Source: Thermoplasmata archaeon (GTDB lineage Archaea; Thermoplasmatota; Thermoplasmata; Thermoplasmatales; Thermoplasmataceae). Taken from it: a stretch of 5,189 nt of DNA. The position numbers and the translations under genes were made by a program. A model generated the notes under the pieces. That model did no database searches. It was given only the letters and a program-made list of their open reading frames with translations, and was not told the origin of the DNA. The DNA lies in NCBI GenBank assembly GCA_021799315.1, contig JAJZAR010000104.1:1-5189 (forward strand), in the 5' to 3' direction. This document shows positions 4,471 to 5,189 of the stretch, one piece after another; positions within the stretch are counted from its first letter, which is position 1; each line of letters begins with the position of its first letter.

Positions 4471-5189
4471 ATGCCGTTGTTTCCAGCCTTGAAGGGAAGG
4501 GGAAATAAACAGTCTCTAGCAAAAGCAGAGATAAATGAGATGCGAAAAGCAGATGCTCCATCCGTTGGCAGATATGAAATCCTTGACGAATATAACATAA
4601 TTCCACAGACAGTATCCGTTGAAATATCATGGAATCCCAACACTATGGAAGCTATGTATGTGGTAAATGAACCTGTCATGTCCTCTGAGGAACTTGAACT
4701 TCTGAAGAGAATAACTAAAAATATGGAACAGATAGTTAAGAATACAAAAAATTTCCCTGATGATCTGAGCACTGTGACCATAGATAAGGTTATAGACGCG
4801 TACCTTAAGGGGAGAAAATATAAACTTAACCGCAGAACAACAGATAAGATCAGGTATTACGTGAAGAGAAATTATGAAGGCTTTGGCCCTCTGGAACCTG
4901 TGGTCAGAGATCCGCTTGTGGAAGATGTTTCCTGCAACGGTGTTGGCGTCCCTGTATTCGTAGAACACAAAATTCATGGTTCTTTAAAGACAAATATTGT
5001 GTTTGATTCTGAAAAAGAACTGGATTCATACGTTGTCAGGCTGGCGCAGATGTGTGGTAAGGAAGTGTCAATGAATGAGCCCATAATAGATGGTACTTTT
5101 CCGCAGGGGCACAGAATTCAAATCACCTATGGTAACGAAATAGCCACAAAGGGTTCGGCTTTCACATTTCGACTCTTCAGAGAAACACC
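4471..5189 (+). CDS. Type II/IV secretion-type ATPase, N-terminal part (GspE/PilB/TadA/ArlI superfamily), cut by window edge
   Basis: The open frame gives 239 residues and continues past the right edge. Such ATPases form cytoplasmic hexamers that power assembly of pili, archaella or secretion pseudopili, with a TadC/GspF-like membrane partner. The family is recognised from the N-terminal domain: YEGFGPLEPVVRDP (135-148), EDVSCNGVGVPVFVEH (151-166), TNIVF (174-178), VVRLAQMCGKEVS (188-200), the PIIDGTFPQGHRIQ stretch (204-217) and FTFRLFRE (231-238). These precede the Walker A domain in full-length proteins. Walker A, Asp box, Walker B and His box lie beyond the window, so catalytic competence is unseen. 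Residues 1-130 are a charged, lysine-rich extension of unassigned function. The ATG at 4471 follows an in-frame TAA (4453-4455), and the next Met is residue 24. It is divergent from the tRNA, so it may be the first gene of a pilus/secretion operon continuing rightward. Pilus, archaellum or secretion use cannot be told apart here. Confidence 0.9.
   Translation, partial: MPLFPALKGRGNKQSLAKAEINEMRKADAPSVGRYEILDEYNIIPQTVSVEISWNPNTMEAMYVVNEPVMSSEELELLKRITKNMEQIVKNTKNFPDDLSTVTIDKVIDAYLKGRKYKLNRRTTDKIRYYVKRNYEGFGPLEPVVRDPLVEDVSCNGVGVPVFVEHKIHGSLKTNIVFDSEKELDSYVVRLAQMCGKEVSMNEPIIDGTFPQGHRIQITYGNEIATKGSAFTFRLFRET

Noticed and set aside
4467..4977. Minus-strand open frames opposite the secretion ATPase
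   Set aside because: They overlap a plus-strand gene with clear family motifs and a good promoter. Their translations show no recognisable domain.

Overview
The window reads as AT-rich euryarchaeal DNA, most likely from the Thermoplasmata (Thermoplasma/Ferroplasma/Cuniculiplasma-like acidophiles). The support is: a typical archaeal tRNA-Ala without an encoded CCA; protein genes with no convincing Shine-Dalgarno sequence and TATA-like elements about 25 bp before the start codon, as expected for leaderless mRNAs; frequent AGA/AGG and ATA codons; and an archaeal-type secretion/pilus ATPase. The lineage is an inference from these features, not a database result.

Layout: bases 1-170 hold no gene. 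Three complete protein genes follow on the minus strand: L-lysine 6-transaminase (lat, 171-1502), thioredoxin reductase (trxB, 1987-2910) and a small SAM-dependent O-methyltransferase (3025-3711). A minus-strand tRNA-Ala with anticodon GGC lies at 4021-4092. On the plus strand, a secretion-type ATPase of the GspE/PilB/TadA/ArlI superfamily starts at 4471 and runs off the right edge, so its Walker motifs are not visible. The minus-strand genes are separated by 484 bp (lat/trxB) and 114 bp (trxB/methyltransferase), each with its own plausible promoter. They look like independent units, and nothing ties them into one pathway.

The gene content is ordinary. The less expected material is between the genes. 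Upstream of lat are a perfect odd palindrome and a diverged copy exactly 20 bp away, resembling a tandem operator. Further upstream is a nested inverted-repeat element (1720-1805). Two hairpins lie just behind the trxB stop. A short palindrome overlaps the trxB core promoter. Between the methyltransferase and the tRNA, a TATA-like sequence is followed by two stem-loops and a T-run, which could be a small RNA. I see no CRISPR array, IS element, phage gene or obviously new multi-gene system. The best leads are these intergenic structures.
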